Below, in pieces: positions 5,101 through 8,798 of a stretch of 8,798 nucleotides of DNA. Origin of the DNA: Planctomycetaceae bacterium. GTDB taxonomy: Bacteria; Planctomycetota; Planctomycetia; Pirellulales; UBA1268. The stretch is from NCBI GenBank assembly GCA_947453125.1, contig CANGGC010000059.1:1-8798 (forward strand). The letters run 5' to 3'. The notes under the pieces were generated by a model that had not been told where the DNA came from, did no database searches, and saw nothing but the letters and a program-made list of their open reading frames with translations. The stretch's first letter is position 1, and every line of letters begins with the position of its first letter. Position numbers and translations under genes: made by a program.

Positions 5101-6069
5101 TCACCGGGCCTCGTCGGCAGCCTTGTCGCGATCCTCGCTCGGGCGGCCGAGCGAGCCACGCGTGATCTCTAGAAAGGCCGTCTCCAGATTCACTTCCGAC
5201 TCCCGCATCGACTGGAGACGGAATCCCTCGGCAACGAGCCGGGCCGCCAAAGGGGACGGGTCGTCACAGCCGGCGGCGAGGGTCACGAGCACCTCGCCAT
5301 CACGGATCGCCACCCGATCTGCTTCGGGGCTCTTCTCGACCACCTTCGCAGCCGGCTCCGGCGGGCCGGCCACGCGGATCCGAATCACGGGACGGCCGCG
5401 CACCTGGGCGAGGAGATCGCCGACGTCGCCGCAGGCGAGGAGCCGCCCGTACTCGATGATCCCGACCCGATTGCAGATGTCGGCGAGCTCGGGAAGGATG
5501 TGACTGCTGACGAGGATCGTCTTGCCGAGCCCCTGGAGCCGCTTGAGCAGCCCGCGCATCTCGATCCTCGCCCGCGGATCGAGACCACTGGCGGGCTCGT
5601 CGAGGAGGAGGACCTGCGGATCATGAAGGAGGACGCGGGCCAGCCCCAGCCGTTGCGTCATCCCGCGTGACAGGCTGGTGACGAGCTCGTCGCGCTTCAC
5701 GGTCAGATCGACCAGTTCGAGCGATCGCTCGGCGACGCGGCGACGCTCCGGGCCGGCGATCCGGTAGGCCGCGGCAAAGAACTCCAGATACTCGATCACG
5801 CGCATGTCGTCGTACACGCCGAAGATGTCGGGCATGTAGCCGATCGCGCGGCGGATCTCCCTGGGATGGGTGTAGATCGAATGGCCGCAGACGTACGCCT
5901 CGCCCCAGGTCGGCGAGAGGAGTGTCGCGAGGATCCGGATCGTCGTCGTCTTCCCGGCGCCGTTGGGGCCGATGAACCCGAACAGGTCCCCCTGCTCGAG
6001 CTTGAGATTGAGCGACTCCAGCGCGGAAAAATCCCCGTACTTCTTCGTCAGGTCGATGGTCTCGATCAT
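5101..6069 (-). CDS. ABC transporter ATP-binding protein (ABC-2 type)
   Basis: A 322-residue cytoplasmic ATPase of the kind that powers ABC-2 exporters or gliding-type systems. It has Walker A GPNGAGKT (34-41), signature LSRGMTQ (133-139), Walker B VLLLDEPA (153-160), D-loop SGLD (161-164) and the H-loop histidine at 190 (VSSH). Where the Q-loop glutamine is expected the sequence is GYMPD (77-81), with Asp in place of Gln. Residues 226-322 form a C-terminal extension with beta-type character, as in many ABC-2 ATPases. The ATG at 6069 overlaps the stop of the 749-residue gene as ATGA, so translation is probably coupled; there is no good Shine-Dalgarno of its own. No permease gene follows: the next gene is an FKBP. 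The partner may be the 749-residue protein or lie outside the window. Substrate unknown. Confidence 0.93.
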   Translation of the reverse strand: MIETIDLTKKYGDFSALESLNLKLEQGDLFGFIGPNGAGKTTTIRILATLLSPTWGEAYVCGHSIYTHPREIRRAIGYMPDIFGVYDDMRVIEYLEFFAAAYRIAGPERRRVAERSLELVDLTVKRDELVTSLSRGMTQRLGLARVLLHDPQVLLLDEPASGLDPRARIEMRGLLKRLQGLGKTILVSSHILPELADICNRVGIIEYGRLLACGDVGDLLAQVRGRPVIRIRVAGPPEPAAKVVEKSPEADRVAIRDGEVLVTLAAGCDDPSPLAARLVAEGFRLQSMRESEVNLETAFLEITRGSLGRPSEDRDKAADEAR

Positions 6070-8315
6070 GGGCTGGGTTTCTCGACGGAGAGCTTTTCCA
6101 ACGGAATGACGATCCGCCACATGGCCGTGGCCTGGTCCGGGGAATCATCGATCGGCACGGCGGCGGCTCCGCCCCCCGACACATCCGCCGCTGCCGCACA
6201 CGACCACGTCGTCCCCGCCGGACCACGACCGACGAGGATCGCCCGATCGATGGGAAGAACCGGGGAGAGATCGATGCGGCCCAGCCGTCCGGCCTCGAGT
6301 GACGTGTACGACGTCCCCCCCGCCGCGGCATGGAAACCGGCGATCTCGAGGATCCGGTCGATGTCGGTGTTATCGACGCGCCACGCCTGAGTCTGCGTCC
6401 GGTCGTAGACCGAAGCGCTCCGCGTCAGGGCGGAAGCGAGCGTCCGGGGCCCCTTCCCCGACTCCGGATCGAACCGGGCACCGGGGGCCAGGGAGCCGAC
6501 GTCATACGTCCAGCCGGCATGGAACAGGGAACACTGATGAAGCGCGAACGGAAGGCGGCTTTCCAGCGCGCCGCTGAGCGTCCCTTGGGCATCCTGACGG
6601 AGGCTGGAAACGACGGGGGGATCAGCCACGGGAGCCATCCACTCCGCTTCGAAGAGCCGGCTCGAGGAAGCGGCGATCGGCACCTGGTCGAGGCTCTTCA
6701 GTCCCGCCGCCGACGTGTAGGGCGCGCTTGCCAAGGAAGGATGGGCCGTGGGGCAGTCGACCGCACCGATGCCGCGGCCCCCGGCTCCATACCAACTCAC
6801 CACCGCGGCCTGTCCATCGACGCCGAGAGCGGCCGTCGAAGGCACCGCGCCAACGTCGACCACGGCGTTCATCGGCGACCACGCGCCGAAGAACGACGTC
6901 CCCCGCGCGACCTTCCAGGCGAGATCGACATCGACGACGTCGGCGCGACGGACGCGCCACGCATCCCCCTTCCAACGCCCCGCGGTCCACCACGCCAGTC
7001 CCGCGAACAGGATGACCACCGTCGGCAGCGTGAGCCAGGCCAGGGCGGGCCGTCCTCCGCGCGACACCAGCCACCACTCCGCCGGATAGAGGCAAGCGAT
7101 GTAGAGCAGTGCCAAACCAGCGATCAGTTCGAACGGGACGGGACGGACGCCGTCGAAGCGATCGACCGCCAGCCGCAACTGCCCACCGAGGTCGAGGGCT
7201 CGGCGGTTCAACTCCCCCGACCGGCCCGTTTGACGAGATCGCCCGCCGAGGAGTTCGACGAGGAGCGAATCGGTTCCCTGCCAGTTGCGAAACACCCCCT
7301 GATCAAGATCGAGCCCCACCCAGGTGACGGTGCCGAAGCCATGGGCCCGGCGGACAACCAGCGGAAGCTCGGTGGCGGCGTTCCCCTCCCATGCCTCGAT
7401 CGTGCCGTCGATCGAGGCGGCATCCGCGAGCACCGGCACCTCGAGGCCGCCGAGCGCATTGCGATCGAGCGGCCGACCGGCCTTGGAATAGGTCTCGATC
7501 GCCGCCGAGCGCCGCAGCGGCACCATCCTCGTCACCCGCCCCTCCCTGCCTGCCGGCCCGGGCAACCAGACCGCCGCCGGCCCCTCCGCCAGGCCCGGCG
7601 GTGCCGCCGACATCCCCGCGAGGAACACGAGCCTCCCGCCACGACGCACCCACGCATCGACACCGGCCAGGGCTTCGGGGGGCGTCCGCGCCACCACCGA
7701 ACCACAGACGATGATCGCGTCGGCCCCATCGAGATCGAGGTCAGCCGGCCCCAGCCCCGAGGCATCCGGCAAGGCAACAACGCGGATCCGCGTCCCGTCC
7801 TCACGCTGCAGCAAGCGGGCAGCGCGCTCCGCACTCGGCAGGTCACCGATCACGAGCATCACCTCGTCGGTCGATTCAAGCGGCACCGGCACCCGGAGAG
7901 GTGCTGTCGATCCGCTCCCGTCGTCCACGAGCACCCGTCCCGCCGGGCGTCCGAAGCGGACACGAAACCGGCGCGGCGCTTTGGCCCCCCCCTGCCCCGA
8001 CGATGCGTCATCGGACACGGGTGGATAGCCGACCAACTCGCCATCGGGATCCTCGACCCACACGCGCGTGGCCGTCGACGGCGCGATCAACAGCGGCGTC
8101 CAAGAGCCGGTTCGATAGGCGCCATCGAAGCCGATCGTCGCCTCCCAGGCCTCCGGTAAATCGTCGGCGGCGAAAACCGCGGCCCCGCGGACGCCCCACA
8201 CCACCGCAATCCAAATGAAGACGCCCCATGCCAGCACGCGCGGCAACGACAGCGCACGACCACCGACAGGCCGCACAGGGAGGGCGTCCGTCCGGTCTTG
8301 AACCGCAGGCCGCAT
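6066..8315 (-). CDS. Large membrane-anchored protein with amidotransferase-like fold, unknown function
   Basis: A 749-residue protein I cannot name. A hydrophobic segment at 27-48 (VLAWGVFIWIAVVWGV) is a membrane anchor or long signal peptide. Residues 55-145 look like a beta domain. Residues 150-360 have alternating strands and helices, including ADAIIVCGSVVARTPPEAL (198-216) and WVRRGGRLVFLAG (222-234), the look of a class I glutamine amidotransferase-like fold; I see no catalytic Cys-His-Glu set. Two helices follow at about 394-416 and 427-446, then a soluble C-terminal domain to 749. This layout recalls auxiliary proteins of ABC-2/Gld-type systems (GldG-like). The ATG at 8315 overlaps the MazG stop by one base (TGATG) and has GGAGAA 6 bases upstream. 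The ABC ATPase overlaps its end by 4 bases. A joint role with the ATPase is a reasonable inference. Confidence 0.85.
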   Translation of the reverse strand: MRPAVQDRTDALPVRPVGGRALSLPRVLAWGVFIWIAVVWGVRGAAVFAADDLPEAWEATIGFDGAYRTGSWTPLLIAPSTATRVWVEDPDGELVGYPPVSDDASSGQGGAKAPRRFRVRFGRPAGRVLVDDGSGSTAPLRVPVPLESTDEVMLVIGDLPSAERAARLLQREDGTRIRVVALPDASGLGPADLDLDGADAIIVCGSVVARTPPEALAGVDAWVRRGGRLVFLAGMSAAPPGLAEGPAAVWLPGPAGREGRVTRMVPLRRSAAIETYSKAGRPLDRNALGGLEVPVLADAASIDGTIEAWEGNAATELPLVVRRAHGFGTVTWVGLDLDQGVFRNWQGTDSLLVELLGGRSRQTGRSGELNRRALDLGGQLRLAVDRFDGVRPVPFELIAGLALLYIACLYPAEWWLVSRGGRPALAWLTLPTVVILFAGLAWWTAGRWKGDAWRVRRADVVDVDLAWKVARGTSFFGAWSPMNAVVDVGAVPSTAALGVDGQAAVVSWYGAGGRGIGAVDCPTAHPSLASAPYTSAAGLKSLDQVPIAASSSRLFEAEWMAPVADPPVVSSLRQDAQGTLSGALESRLPFALHQCSLFHAGWTYDVGSLAPGARFDPESGKGPRTLASALTRSASVYDRTQTQAWRVDNTDIDRILEIAGFHAAAGGTSYTSLEAGRLGRIDLSPVLPIDRAILVGRGPAGTTWSCAAAADVSGGGAAAVPIDDSPDQATAMWRIVIPLEKLSVEKPSP

Positions 8316-8614
8316 CACGGCTTCTCCGCATCGGGGCAGGTGCACGCCAAGAGTCCGCACCCCGGGCATCCCTGCCCGTACTTGCGTCTCACCGCCTCGT
8401 CGAGATCGACGTCGACGACGTTGGCGATCGTCACGAGCCAGGCGAGCACGTCGGCAAACTCAAGCGCGATCTCCTCCTTGGTGCCGCTGCGGAGCGCCGT
8501 AGCAAGCTCACCGATCTCCTCGGTGAGCCACATGAACGTCCCTTCGACGCCCCGGGCGGCATCCTTGTCGTGGTACATCTGCCGGATGAGCGACTGGAAT
8601 TCGTTGAGCGTCAT
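8315..8614 (-). CDS. MazG-like NTP pyrophosphohydrolase with Cys-rich tail
   Basis: A 99-residue all-alpha NTP pyrophosphatase of the MazG type, which hydrolyses nucleoside triphosphates to monophosphate and pyrophosphate for pool cleaning. The metal-binding pattern EExxE (Glu32, Glu33, Glu36) and ExxD (Glu52, Asp55) is present in LTEEIGELATAL and EFADVL. After the helices comes the tail KYGQGCPGCGLLACTC with Cys83, Cys86, Cys91 and Cys93, a likely zinc-binding knuckle. The start MTLNEFQ at 8614 matches where the family's first helix begins. A GTG at 8692 in the same frame would add 26 residues of unlikely content, and neither start has a clear Shine-Dalgarno. The stop overlaps the next gene's start by one base. 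The actual nucleotide substrate cannot be told. Confidence 0.88.
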   Translation of the reverse strand: MTLNEFQSLIRQMYHDKDAARGVEGTFMWLTEEIGELATALRSGTKEEIALEFADVLAWLVTIANVVDVDLDEAVRRKYGQGCPGCGLLACTCPDAEKP

Positions 8615-8713
8615 GGGGTTTACCACGGCATCGGGCTCGAGGGGGATGGAAAGAACGGGGCTCAGTGTCACAGACGGGCGAGGGGCGGCCACGGGCCCCG
8701 GAACGGAGACGTT

Positions 8714-8798
8714 TTACCCGGCGTGGCGTCCACCGGCGACATCCGGCGCGGACGCCCGCACAAACCAGGGATAGATCGCGGGGATGACCAGTGCCGTC
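8714..8798 (-). CDS. C-terminal end of an unidentified protein
   Basis: On the minus strand one frame stays open from the window edge to a TAA at 8716-8714, reading TALVIPAIYPWFV, then RASAPDVAGGRHAG and stop. The hydrophobic stretch ending in a polar tail suggests the last membrane helix of an integral membrane protein, possibly a permease, but 27 residues do not identify it. It lies 99 bases upstream of the MazG gene in the same direction, so it may head the same operon. It could also be chance, since high GC keeps frames open. Confidence 0.5.
   Translation of the reverse strand, partial: TALVIPAIYPWFVRASAPDVAGGRHAG

Noticed and set aside
6070..6120. Upstream start for the ABC ATPase at 6120
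   Set aside because: The family begins at MIETIDLTKKYG, and the ATGA overlap at 6069 is typical of coupled genes; the extra 17 residues only read the end of the preceding gene.
6330..8159. A 609-codon plus-strand open frame
   Set aside because: It is antisense to the 749-residue gene, very rich in Arg, Pro and His as expected from the complement of high-GC coding sequence, with no domain.
8316..8369. Upstream start for the 749-residue protein at 8369
   Set aside because: It would overlap the MazG gene by 55 bases; the ATG at 8315 has GGAGAA 6 bases upstream and a TGATG junction.

Overview
The window looks like a piece of a high-GC planctomycete chromosome, most likely Pirellulales-like. The strongest marker is a secreted Gly/Ser-repeat protein carrying two copies of the domain I recognise as the planctomycete-specific TIGR03000 family. 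An HTTM protein with a small membrane partner, a MazG-like protein with a cysteine-rich tail and a secreted isoaspartyl methyltransferase with an extra domain fit the same origin. The assignment rests on recognised sequence style, not on a database search. Every credible gene is on the minus strand, so transcription runs from high to low coordinates. I saw no tRNA, rRNA, transposase, CRISPR array or plus-strand gene.

In transcription order the right-hand block is: the last 27 codons of an unidentified protein (8714-8798), a MazG-like NTP pyrophosphohydrolase (8315-8614), a 749-residue membrane-anchored protein with a glutamine-amidotransferase-like fold (6066-8315), and an ABC-2-type ATPase (5101-6069). 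The last three overlap by 1 and 4 bases and look like one translationally coupled operon. After 161 bases come two exported protein-folding or repair enzymes: a Mip/FkpA-like FKBP prolyl isomerase (4097-4939) and, 43 bases further, a PIMT protein-repair methyltransferase with a signal peptide and a C-terminal jelly-roll-like domain (2824-4053).

The one long intergenic stretch (2360-2823, 464 bases) holds a 25-bp tandem repeat. Its units can each form a small hairpin on the minus-strand transcript, with the stem kept while the loop varies. It also holds a 12-bp palindrome and weak promoter candidates. Next is the TIGR03000 protein (1133-2359), which ends in a textbook Rho-independent terminator (13-bp perfect stem, T8) and is probably its own transcription unit. 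The left end holds a 214-residue membrane protein (295-939) overlapping by ATGA the start of an HTTM-family membrane protein (1-298) that runs off the window.

Points most worth a second look are the hairpin tandem repeat, the exported PIMT fusion paired with an exported FKBP, the ABC ATPase with no permease in sight next to a large unknown membrane protein, and the slippage-prone GGS repeat gene. I did not find a clearly new defence or mobile system.
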